A stretch of 64,000 nucleotides of DNA, taken from the NCBI GenBank assembly GCA_050305975.1, contig JBNLGI010000188.1, positions 12,435 to 76,434 on the forward strand, read 5' to 3'. Under the pieces are notes generated by a model, which saw only the letters and a list, made by a program, of their open reading frames with translations, was not told the origin of the DNA and ran no database searches. This document shows, in pieces, positions 1-8,985 of the stretch; the first letter of the stretch is position 1; each line of letters begins with the position of its first letter. Both the position numbers and the translations under genes were made by a program. The stretch is from Thiodiazotropha sp050305975 (GTDB taxonomy: Bacteria > Pseudomonadota > Gammaproteobacteria > Chromatiales > Chromatiaceae).

Positions 1-1
1 A

Positions 2-124
2 GGGAGCCAGGTTTTCATTACCTCGTTAAATCCTGATCAGATTATTTCGCAGGATTGGGCGGGTGAGATTTCGATGTTCCACGTGGAACATGGAGCTTTT
101 GCTGAGAGGGCGACACTTTGCTGA
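2..124 (+). CDS. recF: RecF C-terminus (partial)
   Basis: Open frame entering from the left edge and ending at TGA 122-124, giving 40 residues. It contains GSQVFITSL and MFHVEHG, which fit the C-terminal end of RecF, the ABC-type ATPase that loads RecA at gapped DNA. Position directly upstream of gyrB matches the usual dnaA-dnaN-recF-gyrB order near oriC. The MFHVEHG codons double as a parS site. The rest of the gene lies outside the window, so the call rests on the tail motif and context. Confidence 0.8.
   Translation, partial: GSQVFITSLNPDQIISQDWAGEISMFHVEHGAFAERATLC
75..90. promoter_or_regulatory. parS: parS centromere-like ParB site
   Basis: TGTTCCACGTGGAACA is a perfect 16-bp palindrome matching the ParB consensus TGTTNCACGTGNAACA at every fixed position. 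It lies inside the recF coding sequence, spelling MFHVEH, about 120 bp before gyrB. Chromosomal parS sites cluster near oriC, so location and sequence agree. Confidence 0.88.
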
Positions 125-162
125 TCAGTGAAATCAGTTCGTCTGCTAATGGCCTGACGCGC

Positions 163-168
163 TATAAT
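163..168 (+). promoter_or_regulatory. Candidate gyrB -10 element
   Basis: A perfect TATAAT hexamer lies between the recF stop and the gyrB start, 43 bp before the ATG. No convincing -35 hexamer is visible 16-18 bp upstream, so this is a candidate sigma-70 promoter only. Confidence 0.4.
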
Positions 169-211
169 GGTCTGTCTATTCAAGCCAGGTCGATCCTAAG
201 ACGGAAAATCT

Positions 212-2617
212 ATGAGTTACGATTCCTCGAATATTAAGGTTCTCAAGGGACTGGATGCTGTCCGCAAGCGTCCCGGTATGTACATCGGTGACACGGATGA
301 CGGCACCGGTCTGCACCATATGGTTTTCGAGGTTGTGGACAACTCAATTGATGAGGCCTTGGCTGGATACTGCAATGAGATCAAGGTCACCATCCATTCA
401 GATCAAAGCGTCACTGTTACCGATAACGGTCGTGGTATCCCTGTCGACCTTCATCCTGAAGAGGGAAAATCTGCTGCTGAAGTCATCATGACCGTGCTGC
501 ATGCAGGTGGTAAGTTCGACGACAACTCCTACAAAGTGTCGGGGGGGCTGCATGGTGTCGGTGTCTCCGTGGTGAATGCCCTGTCCGAAGAGCTGAAACT
601 GAAGATTCGTCGTCAGGGGAAAGTCTGGGAGCAACATTACAGACACGGGGTTCCCCAGGGCGATCTGGAAGCGGTAGGGGAGTCAGAGAAGAGTGGTACC
701 AGCGTCACCTTCAAACCGAGTAAAGAGACCTTCACCAATATCGAGTTTCACTACGATATTCTGGCGAAACGCTTACGCGAACTCTCTTTCCTGAATTCAG
801 GTATCAAGATCATTCTCAAGGAGGAGGCCACAGGACGAGAGGATGTCTTTGAGTATGTGGGTGGTATTCTTGCCTTCGTCGAGCATCTCAACCGGAACAA
901 GTCCCCATTGCATGAGCAGGTCTTCAATTTCTCCGGTGAGCTGAATGGTGTCTCGGTTGAAATAGCCATGCAGTGGAACGAGTCCTATCAGGAGACGATC
1001 TTCTGTTATACCAACAACATTCCGCAACGGGATGGAGGTACTCACCTGGCGGGATTTCGCGCCGCCCTGACACGCACCTTGAATCAGTATATCGAGCAAT
1101 CCGGCCTGTCCAAAAAGCAGAAGGTGAATACCTCCGGCGACGATGCCCGGGAAGGGCTCACCGCGGTACTTTCAGTGAAGGTGCCCGATCCGAAGTTCTC
1201 TTCGCAGACCAAGGACAAACTGGTTTCTTCAGAGGTGAAGGGTATAGTAGAGAATCTGTTGTCAGAACACCTGAACAGCTTCCTGTTGGAAAATCCGGCT
1301 GATGCAAAAAACATCGCCGGTAAAATGATCGAAGCTGCCCGTGCCAGGGAGGCTGCGAGAAAGGCCAGGGAGATGACCCGTCGCAAGGGTGCGCTGGATA
1401 TTGCCGGACTTCCGGGAAAGCTCGCCGATTGCCAGGAAAAGGATCCGGCTCTTTCTGAACTCTATCTGGTGGAGGGTGACTCCGCTGGCGGATCCGCGAA
1501 ACAGGGGAGGGACCGACGTTACCAGGCCATCCTGCCGCTGAAGGGTAAGATACTCAACGTCGAGAAGGCACGCTTCGATAAGATGCTCTCCTCAGCGGAG
1601 GTGGGCACATTGATCACCGCTCTCGGATGCGGCATCGGACGAGAGGAGTTCAACCCCGACAAGCTGCGCTACCACCGTATCATCATCATGACCGATGCCG
1701 ATGTGGATGGTGCACATATCCGTACTCTGCTGTTAACCTTCTTCTATCGCCAGATGCCGGAGCTGATTGATCGGGGCTATATCTACATCGCGCAGCCACC
1801 GCTCTACAAGGTGAAAAAAGGCAAACAGGAGCAGTATCTCAAGGATGATCACGATCTGAACAACTATTTCTTGCAGAGTGCGCTCGACAACGCCGCACTC
1901 TTTGTCAGTGCCGATGCGCCACCGCTCGCCGGTGAGAGCCTGGAAGCACTATCCCGCAGCTTCCTGGCGGTGATGGCCAGCATAGGAAGACTCTCCCTGC
2001 GCTACGACGGACCGATGCTGGAAAAGTTGATCTATATGCCTAAATTAGATGAGTCCATGATCGAGGATAGGGCATCCCTTCAGCAGTGGATCGAGGAGTT
2101 GGAGGGCAGACTCAATACAGACCTCGGTATCTCAGAGTCATGCTCATTGAACATCGTCGATGACAGTGTTTCCGCTGAAGCGGGTATTCTTCTGACCCGA
2201 AAGATCCACGGTATCGGTAATGAGAGAGTGATCCCCTTCGATTTCTTCAACAGCGTCGAGTACCGAAAGATTACGGAACTGGGCAACCAGTTGAACGATC
2301 TGTTGGCGGAAGACGCCTTTGTGAAACGCAACGACAAGGAGCAGCCGGTCAGCAGTTTCCGTCAGGCACTGGACTGGCTGATGGAAGACGCGAAAAAGGG
2401 ACAGCATGTGCAGCGGTATAAAGGGCTGGGTGAGATGAATCCGGATCAGTTGTGGGAGACCACCATGAATGCGGACAGTCGCCGTCTATTGCAGGTGAGT
2501 ATCGAAGATGCAGTCTCCGCTGATCAGATCTTCGCCACCCTCATGGGGGACCAGGTCGAACCGCGACGGGAATTCATTGAGACCCATGCCCTGACGGTCG
2601 AGAATCTCGACGTCTGA
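212..2617 (+). CDS. gyrB: DNA gyrase subunit B
   Basis: ATPase subunit of the type II topoisomerase that introduces negative supercoils, acting as GyrA2GyrB2. The 801-residue length is close to the E. coli protein (about 804). Visible signatures: GHKL ATP-binding motifs (VDNSIDEA near residue 42, DNGRGIP near 71, GGLHGVG near 113), the TOPRIM acidic site (VEGDSAGG near 420), the metal-binding MTDADVDG near 495, and the C-terminal QVEPRREFIE. The long insert between TOPRIM and the C-terminus favours GyrB over ParE. It follows recF as in most gammaproteobacteria. Coumarin resistance cannot be judged from the sequence alone. Confidence 0.98.
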   Translation: MSYDSSNIKVLKGLDAVRKRPGMYIGDTDDGTGLHHMVFEVVDNSIDEALAGYCNEIKVTIHSDQSVTVTDNGRGIPVDLHPEEGKSAAEVIMTVLHAGGKFDDNSYKVSGGLHGVGVSVVNALSEELKLKIRRQGKVWEQHYRHGVPQGDLEAVGESEKSGTSVTFKPSKETFTNIEFHYDILAKRLRELSFLNSGIKIILKEEATGREDVFEYVGGILAFVEHLNRNKSPLHEQVFNFSGELNGVSVEIAMQWNESYQETIFCYTNNIPQRDGGTHLAGFRAALTRTLNQYIEQSGLSKKQKVNTSGDDAREGLTAVLSVKVPDPKFSSQTKDKLVSSEVKGIVENLLSEHLNSFLLENPADAKNIAGKMIEAARAREAARKAREMTRRKGALDIAGLPGKLADCQEKDPALSELYLVEGDSAGGSAKQGRDRRYQAILPLKGKILNVEKARFDKMLSSAEVGTLITALGCGIGREEFNPDKLRYHRIIIMTDADVDGAHIRTLLLTFFYRQMPELIDRGYIYIAQPPLYKVKKGKQEQYLKDDHDLNNYFLQSALDNAALFVSADAPPLAGESLEALSRSFLAVMASIGRLSLRYDGPMLEKLIYMPKLDESMIEDRASLQQWIEELEGRLNTDLGISESCSLNIVDDSVSAEAGILLTRKIHGIGNERVIPFDFFNSVEYRKITELGNQLNDLLAEDAFVKRNDKEQPVSSFRQALDWLMEDAKKGQHVQRYKGLGEMNPDQLWETTMNADSRRLLQVSIEDAVSADQIFATLMGDQVEPRREFIETHALTVENLDV

Positions 2618-2717
2618 GTGTTGATGGGTTTATGAGGGTGCAGGCAAACCAGCTTTATCTAACTAACTGATTTATAGTGTTTTTATTAAAGTTAGTAAGC
2701 ACTCACACACGCATGAC

Positions 2718-3449
2718 TCATAACTCATCCACTTTGGTGGATTGCAGAGCATCCACTGTCGATTCGATCCAGGCTTCGGCGCGAGCGTTGATTTCGCTGG
2801 CATCCAGACCTTGTGTCTCGATCAGTGGGCCAATGACCACATCGATGGTTCCCGGGTATTTTCGCAGATCTCGCCTTCTCCAGAAGACACCGGCATTGTG
2901 TGCCACCGGCAACACCGGTGCCGAGGTCTTCTCCGCCAGAATGGCGCCGCCTATGCCGTAACGTTTGCGGGTTCCCGGCGCGACGCGTGTGCCTTCAGGG
3001 AAGACGATGATTTTGCAGCCGCTATTGATACGCTCTGTACCCTGTTCGATGATCTGGTCGATGGCCTTGCGTCCCAACTTCCGATTGATCGCGATCGGTT
3101 TGTAGTACCACATGATCCATCCAAAGATCGGTACGTAGAGGAGCTCGCGTTTGAGGACCCAGGACTTGCGCCCGGGAATCAGACTGACCAGGGCGATGGT
3201 CTCCCAGGCAGACTGATGCTTTGCGAAGACGATGCAGCTCCCATCGGGAATATTCTCCGCCCCCTGCAAACGGTAGTTGAGCCCGCAGATGGTGGAGAGG
3301 CCCCAAAGATTGATGCGACTCCAGAAACTGTCGATCAGTGGCAGTTTGCTCTCGGGTACGGCCCAGCCGATGAGGCTGCCTATGCCGGCCACCAACACGG
3401 TGGTTATCACGAGGTAGAGAAAATATAGCGACGATCTGAGCAATATCAT
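2718..3449 (-). CDS. plsC: 1-acyl-sn-glycerol-3-phosphate acyltransferase
   Basis: Membrane-associated acyltransferase of phosphatidic acid synthesis, converting lysophosphatidate to phosphatidate. The protein (243 aa) has a hydrophobic N-terminal anchor, the catalytic block KHQSAWET in which the usual HX4D is HX4E, and the FPEGTR substrate-binding motif near residue 150. Its ATG overlaps the gmhB stop as ATGA (3446-3449), indicating translational coupling. The same pair of genes next to glyS is common in gammaproteobacteria. Which lysolipid it prefers cannot be told. Confidence 0.9.
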   Translation of the reverse strand: MILLRSSLYFLYLVITTVLVAGIGSLIGWAVPESKLPLIDSFWSRINLWGLSTICGLNYRLQGAENIPDGSCIVFAKHQSAWETIALVSLIPGRKSWVLKRELLYVPIFGWIMWYYKPIAINRKLGRKAIDQIIEQGTERINSGCKIIVFPEGTRVAPGTRKRYGIGGAILAEKTSAPVLPVAHNAGVFWRRRDLRKYPGTIDVVIGPLIETQGLDASEINARAEAWIESTVDALQSTKVDEL

Positions 3450-4000
3450 GCCGTTACTCCGTTCTCAATGAGCAACATCTCTATCGCACTCGCCAAGTCA
3501 TCATAAACTGTTATCTGTGCCATCTCGTTCTCATGTTCCTTGAGCGTGCGTTCACCCTTGCCGGTACGCACGAGAATGGGTCGGGCATCCACCGCCACGG
3601 CAGCCTGCAGATCCCGGTAGGAGTCGCCTATCACCGGAACCTCCTTGAGCGGTTGACCGGTGCGCCGGGCGATCTCCAGATAGAGACCCGGTTTGGGCTT
3701 GCGGCAGTCGCACCCATCGTCGGGACCGTGGGGACAGAACAGGATGGCCTCGATGGAGCCGCCCCGATGCTGAATCTCGGAAAGCATCTTCTGATGGATG
3801 GCATGCAGGGTCTCTATGCTAAACAGTCCGCGTGCGATACCCGACTGATTGGTGGCGACGAAGATGTGAAAACCCGCGCGGCTAAGACGCGCGATGGCGT
3901 TCAGGCTGCCCTCGATGGGTATCCACTCCTCCGGCGACTTGATGTAGCTATCGGAATCCTGATTGATGACGCCATCCCTGTCGAGTATGACGATTTTCAT
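3446..4000 (-). CDS. gmhB: D-glycero-beta-D-manno-heptose 1,7-bisphosphate 7-phosphatase
   Basis: HAD-superfamily phosphatase that removes the C7 phosphate in ADP-L-glycero-D-manno-heptose synthesis for the LPS inner core. It has the HAD nucleophile motif LDRDGVIN at the N-terminus, the ATNQSG motif II, the zinc-binding cysteine cluster CPHGPDDGCDC typical of GmhB, and KPKPG then GDSYRDLQAA as motif IV. Length of 184 aa is normal. It is the middle gene of a tightly packed leftward operon and overlaps plsC by 4 nt. Confidence 0.93.
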   Translation of the reverse strand: MKIVILDRDGVINQDSDSYIKSPEEWIPIEGSLNAIARLSRAGFHIFVATNQSGIARGLFSIETLHAIHQKMLSEIQHRGGSIEAILFCPHGPDDGCDCRKPKPGLYLEIARRTGQPLKEVPVIGDSYRDLQAAVAVDARPILVRTGKGERTLKEHENEMAQITVYDDLASAIEMLLIENGVTA

Positions 4001-4012
4001 TGTTGTATGCGC

Positions 4013-4351
4013 TTACTCACCATCTACACCGCGAAATTCAGAGACTCTGATGCGTCCGTTGATCATTCTGGAGGAACGGGCATCGAGTTTCGCCATCTTC
4101 TCCCAGAAAGCCTGTTTGAGATCGAAATCCTGCGCTATGGCGGTGCCGATGAGCAGGATAAAGAGATCGGCGACCTCTTCGGCGAGTTCCGACTTGGGCT
4201 TTCCTTTAGTGACGCAGGAGGAGATTTCACCCAGCTCTTCCGCCATCAGGGCGACGCGATAGGTCATCTCTTCGCCACCCGTCTCACTGAAACGGTGTTT
4301 GTCGTGGAAGGCCTGGACGGCCGCCAGCATGTCGGTATAGCTGTCGCTCAT
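4013..4351 (-). CDS. MazG-like nucleotide pyrophosphohydrolase
   Basis: Small all-alpha NTP pyrophosphatase-like protein (112 aa). The metal-binding pattern EELGEI near residue 33 and EEVADLF near residue 58 matches the EXXE(12-28)EXXD signature of the MazG/dUTPase-like superfamily. Such proteins hydrolyse non-canonical or surplus nucleoside triphosphates; the substrate here is unknown. Its start overlaps the glyS stop by 4 nt (ATGA, 4348-4351), and gmhB follows 12 nt downstream, so it is a member of the glyQS operon. Confidence 0.82.
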   Translation of the reverse strand: MSDSYTDMLAAVQAFHDKHRFSETGGEEMTYRVALMAEELGEISSCVTKGKPKSELAEEVADLFILLIGTAIAQDFDLKQAFWEKMAKLDARSSRMINGRIRVSEFRGVDGE

Positions 4352-6432
4352 GCCGGACTCTCCTGCAGCAGGGAGATATCGGCGACGCTGAGGAACTGAT
4401 TCTCGAGCTGTGACAGCAGCGCCAGACGGTTGAGACGCAGGTTTTCGTCATCGGTCATCACCATCACCTGGTCGAAGAAGTCGTCGACTGGCTGCTTCAA
4501 GCTGGCGAGTATGCGCAAGCCCTCCGCATACTCCCCGCGGTCGAACAGGGGCTGTGCCTGCGGAGTCAGCTCGTCCAGTTTGGCCAGCAGATCCCGCTCC
4601 GCCTGATCTTGAAACAGGGAGGCATCGGCGCGCATCGGCAGGGGCTCGGAGTTCTTCTTCAGAATATTGCGGATACGCTTGTTGGCAGCGGCGAGACTGA
4701 TGGCCTCCGGCAGCTGGCGGAACGCGCTCATGGCGCGGATGCGAAGGTCGAAATCGGCAATGGTTTCCGGGGTGACTTCGGCGACGGCCTGAAACAGATC
4801 GACGCCGTAACCCTCTTCGAGGTAGATGCCCTTGAGTCGTTCCAGCATGAAGGTATAGACCGCTTCGGCCACATCCGTCTCGTTCAAGCGATCGACCATG
4901 GTGTCGGTGACAGCTTCTAGCAGGCCGCGGAGATAGAGTGTAAGTGAGTGCTCACGTATGATGCGCAGTGCACCGAGTGCCGCACGTCGCAGCGCGAAGG
5001 GGTCTTTATCTCCGGTCGGACGTTGACCGATGCCGAAGATACCGACCAGGGTATCGAGCTTTTCGGCCAGCGAAATGGCGATACCGGTGCGGGTCTGCGG
5101 CAGGCGGTCGCCGGAAAAGCGGGGCATGTAGAACTCGTCCATCGCTTCCGCCAGCTCCGGCTCTTCGCCATCGCGTTGAGCCTGATAACGGCCCATCACC
5201 CCCTGCATTTCAGGGAATTCGAAGACCATGTCGGTCATCAGATCGCAGCGGCTGAGCAGGCCAGCCCGATGGGCCAGATCGGGATCACCGCCGATCTCGA
5301 TGGCGATCAGCTCGGCCAGCTTGGCGACCCGTTCTGATTTGTCGTACATGGAGCCGAGCTTGTTCTGGAACACGACACTCTTCAAGGACTCCAGATGGTC
5401 TTCCAGGCGATGCTTGCCGTCCTGCTCCCAGAAGAACATGGCATCGGCGAGACGCGGCCGGATGACCCGCTGGTTGCCCTCCTGGATCAGCTCGGGCTGC
5501 GGGCTGTCGATGTTGGCGATGGTGATGAAGTGGTTCATCAATCGCCCGTTGGAGTCGAACAGCGGGAAGTACTTCTGGTTGCCCTTCATGGTGGCGACCA
5601 GCGCCTCCTGTGGAACCTCGAGGAAACGCGCCTCGAAACTGGCGCTGATCGGGACCGGCCACTCATTGAGGGCGGTGACCTCGTCGAGCAACTCCTCGTC
5701 CAGGTCGGGATGGCCGCCGAGCGAAGCGGCGCTCTGCTCGACCGCCTGGCGGATCTTCTGTTTGCGTGTCTCGAAACTGGCGATGACACGACCCATGTCC
5801 TCGAGCACGGAAGCGTAGTCATCGGGATCGAACAGGGTAATGGCGGAGGGATGATGGAAGCGGTGACCGTAGGTCTGACGGTCTGCCTTGGCATCCAGCA
5901 GGGTGCAGTCGACCACCTGCTCACCGTGCAGGAACAGCAACCAGTGGACAGGACGTACGAACTGAGCCTCGGAGGCACCCCAGCGCATGCGCTTCGGGAT
6001 CGGCAGCCGGTTCAAGGCCTGCTCAGCGATGGCGGGGAGCAGTTGGGAGGCGGGCTGACCGGCTTCGTCCATCTGATAGGCGAGCCAGGCGCCCTTGTCG
6101 GTCTCCAGTTTCGCGAGCTGATCGACCGTGGTGCCGCAGGAACGGGCGAAGCCCTCGGCCGCCTTGGTCGGCTTTCCATCCTTGTCGAAAGCGGCCTGTA
6201 GAGCGGGTCCACGGCGCTCGATCTGACGATCGGGCTGTCTGCTCATGCAGTCCTGGATGCGCAGGGCGAGACGGCGCGGTGTGGCGAAGCTCTCCACCGT
6301 GCCGTGTTCGAGACCGGCCTGCTCGAGGCCGGCGAGGAAGTGTTCAGTGAGAGATTCGGAGAGCTGCTTGAGGGCCTTGGGCGGGAGCTCTTCAGTGCCG
6401 AGTTCGAACAGCAGGGTGGCGCGTTCAGTCAT
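4348..6432 (-). CDS. glyS: Glycine--tRNA ligase beta subunit
   Basis: Beta subunit of the bacterial alpha2beta2 glycyl-tRNA synthetase, which carries tRNA recognition. The 694-aa length is typical. The N-terminus LLFELGTEELPPKAL is the family signature, and the central FPEMQGVMGRYQAQRDGE block and C-terminal anticodon-binding-like helices are present. It overlaps glyQ by 8 nt (6425-6432), consistent with stoichiometric coupled translation of the two subunits. Confidence 0.98.
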   Translation of the reverse strand: MTERATLLFELGTEELPPKALKQLSESLTEHFLAGLEQAGLEHGTVESFATPRRLALRIQDCMSRQPDRQIERRGPALQAAFDKDGKPTKAAEGFARSCGTTVDQLAKLETDKGAWLAYQMDEAGQPASQLLPAIAEQALNRLPIPKRMRWGASEAQFVRPVHWLLFLHGEQVVDCTLLDAKADRQTYGHRFHHPSAITLFDPDDYASVLEDMGRVIASFETRKQKIRQAVEQSAASLGGHPDLDEELLDEVTALNEWPVPISASFEARFLEVPQEALVATMKGNQKYFPLFDSNGRLMNHFITIANIDSPQPELIQEGNQRVIRPRLADAMFFWEQDGKHRLEDHLESLKSVVFQNKLGSMYDKSERVAKLAELIAIEIGGDPDLAHRAGLLSRCDLMTDMVFEFPEMQGVMGRYQAQRDGEEPELAEAMDEFYMPRFSGDRLPQTRTGIAISLAEKLDTLVGIFGIGQRPTGDKDPFALRRAALGALRIIREHSLTLYLRGLLEAVTDTMVDRLNETDVAEAVYTFMLERLKGIYLEEGYGVDLFQAVAEVTPETIADFDLRIRAMSAFRQLPEAISLAAANKRIRNILKKNSEPLPMRADASLFQDQAERDLLAKLDELTPQAQPLFDRGEYAEGLRILASLKQPVDDFFDQVMVMTDDENLRLNRLALLSQLENQFLSVADISLLQESPA

Positions 6433-7363
6433 GGTTCACCTCCTGCGGGTTCTTCAGCATCGGAAATCCCAGCTTCTCGCGGGCATCGTAGTAGGCCTGG
6501 GCCACGGCGCGGGCCAGGGCCCTCACTCGCAGGATGTAGCCTTGCCGCTCGGTGACCGAGATGGCGTGGCGGGCGTCCAGCAGATTGAAGGTGTGGGAGG
6601 CCTTCAACACCTGCTCGTAAGCGGGCAGGGGCAGGCCCGCTTCGATCAGCCGATTCGAGTCCTTTTCGCACTGGTCGAAAAGGCTGAAGAGAAAAGGCAC
6701 ATCGGCGTGTTCGAAGTTGTAGGCCGACTGTTCCACCTCGTTCTGATGGAAGACGTCACCGTAAGTGACCGGCCCCTGCGGACCCTGGGTCCAGACCAGG
6801 TCGAAGACGCTCTCTACGCCTTGCAGGTACATGGCGATACGCTCCAGACCGTAAGTGATCTCCCCGGTGACCGGACGGCAGTCGAGACCGCCGACCTGTT
6901 GAAAATAGGTGAACTGGGTAACCTCCATGCCGTTGAGCCAGACCTCCCAGCCGAGACCCCAGGCACCCAGGGTAGGTGACTCCCAGTTGTCCTCCACAAA
7001 TCTGATGTCGTGCAGCTTGAGGTCGAGACCGAGCTCCTCCAGCGAACCGAGGTAGAGCTGTTGAATATCCTTCGGTGACGGTTTGAGCACCACCTGATAC
7101 TGATAATAGTGCTGCAATCGGTTGGGATTCTCGCCGTAGCGGCCGTCGGTGGGCCGACGCGAGGGCTGTACATAGGCCGCATTCCAGGGCTCGGGGCCGA
7201 TGGAGCGCAGGAAGGTGGCGGTGTGGAAGGTCCCGGCGCCCATCTCCATGTCATAGGGTTGCAGGATGACGCAGCCCTTCCGGGCCCAATACTCCTGCAG
7301 CTTGAAGATGAGTTGCTGAAAGGTCAGCTTGTCGTTGGCTGGCTCTGATGAAGCTCGATTCAC
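6425..7363 (-). CDS. glyQ: Glycine--tRNA ligase alpha subunit
   Basis: Catalytic subunit of the heterotetrameric class II glycyl-tRNA synthetase, 312 aa as expected. It begins with TFQQLIFKLQEYWARKGC and contains QPYDMEMGAGTFH, the characteristic active-site block, then EDNWESPTLGAWGLGWEVW. It is the first gene of the leftward operon glyQ-glyS-mazG-like-gmhB-plsC. The open reading frame begins at the GTG at 7361-7363. A TATACT-like -10 lies on the minus strand at 7399-7404, without a clear -35. Confidence 0.98.
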   Translation of the reverse strand: MNRASSEPANDKLTFQQLIFKLQEYWARKGCVILQPYDMEMGAGTFHTATFLRSIGPEPWNAAYVQPSRRPTDGRYGENPNRLQHYYQYQVVLKPSPKDIQQLYLGSLEELGLDLKLHDIRFVEDNWESPTLGAWGLGWEVWLNGMEVTQFTYFQQVGGLDCRPVTGEITYGLERIAMYLQGVESVFDLVWTQGPQGPVTYGDVFHQNEVEQSAYNFEHADVPFLFSLFDQCEKDSNRLIEAGLPLPAYEQVLKASHTFNLLDARHAISVTERQGYILRVRALARAVAQAYYDAREKLGFPMLKNPQEVNHD

Positions 7364-7705
7364 AGCGAGATCCCGCTAATTGTAAAGAAAATCGCGACAG
7401 TATAACGGTGCGCAGTGGGGTTGGCTAACCTGGAGCGGCCGGAGATCTGGAACACCGGTTCATTGATTCATGGCACGCAGGGGTACCTGTGCAGGGGTTT
7501 ACTCCTGTGGTTGGCAGTCGATGTCGAGGTGCCATGCCCTGTTCGGCTTGTGATCCTGTGGCTGCCGTCGCCCGCGGGATGGGGATATTCTCTTCCTCAA
7601 TGACGGGTGTCTGCGGGGATGGCTTGGCGTATAATGGCGGACTGATCCATCCACAGCAGATTCCCCCTAGCGAGACCAGCCATTTCCGGCGGTCATTTAA
7701 TTTGT
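7364..7705. other. Intergenic region between glyQ and the PP-loop gene
   Basis: 342 bp between divergent genes. A TATAAT hexamer at 7630-7635 on the plus strand is a candidate -10 for the downstream PP-loop operon, and an AGTATA (TATACT on minus) at 7399-7404 for glyQ. No convincing -35 box, tRNA or open reading frame with a ribosome binding site was seen in the rest. Confidence 0.4.
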
Positions 7706-8749
7706 ATGAGCAGACAACGCAAAGCAGCGGCACTGATCTCCGGGGGATTGGACTCCCTGCTGGCGGCACGGGTGATGCAGGAACAGGGCATCCATGTCGA
7801 GGGCATCAACTTCTACACCGGATTCTGTGTCGAGGGCCATACCCACGCCATCCGCAAGAAAGACCGTAAAAAGGAGAAGCGCAACAACGCACTCTGGGTG
7901 GCGGAGCAACTGGGGATCAAGCTTCATATCATCGACATCGTCGAAGACTACAAACAGGTGGTGATGAACCCCAAGCACGGCTACGGGGCCAACCTCAATC
8001 CCTGTCTCGATTGCAAGATTTTCATGGTCGGCAAGGCATTGGAGTGGATCCGTGCCAAAGGTTTCGACTTCATCATCACCGGCGAGGTGATGGGACAGCG
8101 CCCGATGTCCCAGCGCAAGGCGACCCTGCCCATCGTGGCCGGTGAATCGGGCGCGGAGGATCTGCTGCTGCGTCCGCTCTGTGCCAGAAACCTGCCCGAG
8201 ACGCTGCCCGAGCGGGAGGGCTGGGTCGATCGCGGGAAACTCTACGACTTCTCGGGCCGCAGTCGAAAACCACAGATGGCGCTGGCGGCAAAATTCGGCT
8301 TCGAGGACTATGCCCAGCCGGCGGGTGGCTGCTGCTTTCTCACCGACCCGCAGTACTCGGTGAAGCTTGCCGACCTGTGGCAGGCGCGTGGGGACAAGCA
8401 GTATGAAATGGACGACATCATGCTGTTGAAGGTGGGTCGTCATCTGCGCCCCGCGCCCCACTACAAGCTGATCATCTCGCGTGAGGAGGGTGAGGGGAAT
8501 TTCCTGCGCGGCTATCGCCATCAGTATCCCCATATGAGCACGCTCAGCCACCCCGGTCCCCTGGCCCTGATCGACGGCCGCATCGACGAGCAGGAGCTGC
8601 AACAGGCGGCAAGGCTGGTGGCCCGCTACAGCCAGGGCCGAGACGCCGAAGAGGTGGTGGTCGAGTTCATCGCGCCGGGTGAAGCGCCACGCGAACTGCG
8701 AGTAAAACCCCTGCAGCCGCATGAGATACCGGCCGAGTGGGTATTGTGA
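7706..8749 (+). CDS. PP-loop ATPase, thiouridylase-like (MnmA/ThiI-related)
   Basis: N-terminal adenylating PP-loop SGGLDSLLAARVM (residues 12-24) marks the N-type ATP pyrophosphatase fold of ThiI and MnmA. Further conserved parts are CLDCKIFM near residue 93 with a paired cysteine, TGEVMGQRPMSQ near 129, and a C-terminal region containing PAGGCCFLTD and a possible NFACT-R-like segment. Homologues are often misnamed tRNA methyltransferase. The 4-nt overlap (GTGA, 8746-8749) with a TusA gene suggests that TusA hands it sulfur for tRNA or cofactor thiolation. The exact product is not known. Confidence 0.75.
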   Translation: MSRQRKAAALISGGLDSLLAARVMQEQGIHVEGINFYTGFCVEGHTHAIRKKDRKKEKRNNALWVAEQLGIKLHIIDIVEDYKQVVMNPKHGYGANLNPCLDCKIFMVGKALEWIRAKGFDFIITGEVMGQRPMSQRKATLPIVAGESGAEDLLLRPLCARNLPETLPEREGWVDRGKLYDFSGRSRKPQMALAAKFGFEDYAQPAGGCCFLTDPQYSVKLADLWQARGDKQYEMDDIMLLKVGRHLRPAPHYKLIISREEGEGNFLRGYRHQYPHMSTLSHPGPLALIDGRIDEQELQQAARLVARYSQGRDAEEVVVEFIAPGEAPRELRVKPLQPHEIPAEWVL

Positions 8750-8985
8750 AACGCCAGGTCATCGACTGTCGCAGACTGCTCTGCCCGATGCCGGTGATAC
8801 GGGTGCAGACGGCCGTGGAGGAGCTTCCCGAGGGGACCGAGGTGGAAGCGGTCTGCACCGATCCGGGCGCCCTGACCGATATCCCCGCCTGGTCGAGAAT
8901 CAATGGCCACCGGGTGGTTGAGACACGCAGTGATGGGGGAGAGTATGTCGTCGTGGTCGAAGTCGGCCCCAGGAGTGGTTCATGA
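8746..8985 (+). CDS. tusA: TusA-family sulfurtransferase
   Basis: Small sulfur-carrier protein of about 79 aa. The reactive cysteine lies in the family signature LLCPMPVIR near the N-terminus, followed by the beta-alpha-beta core with ALTDIPAW. TusA proteins relay persulfide sulfur to tRNA thiolation, molybdenum cofactor enzymes or dissimilatory sulfur oxidation. The start is taken as GTG 8746, which overlaps the upstream stop as GTGA; an in-frame GTG at 8737 is possible. Its stop overlaps the next ATG as ATGA. The paired PP-loop enzyme is the probable sulfur acceptor. Confidence 0.88.
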   Translation: MKRQVIDCRRLLCPMPVIRVQTAVEELPEGTEVEAVCTDPGALTDIPAWSRINGHRVVETRSDGGEYVVVVEVGPRSGS

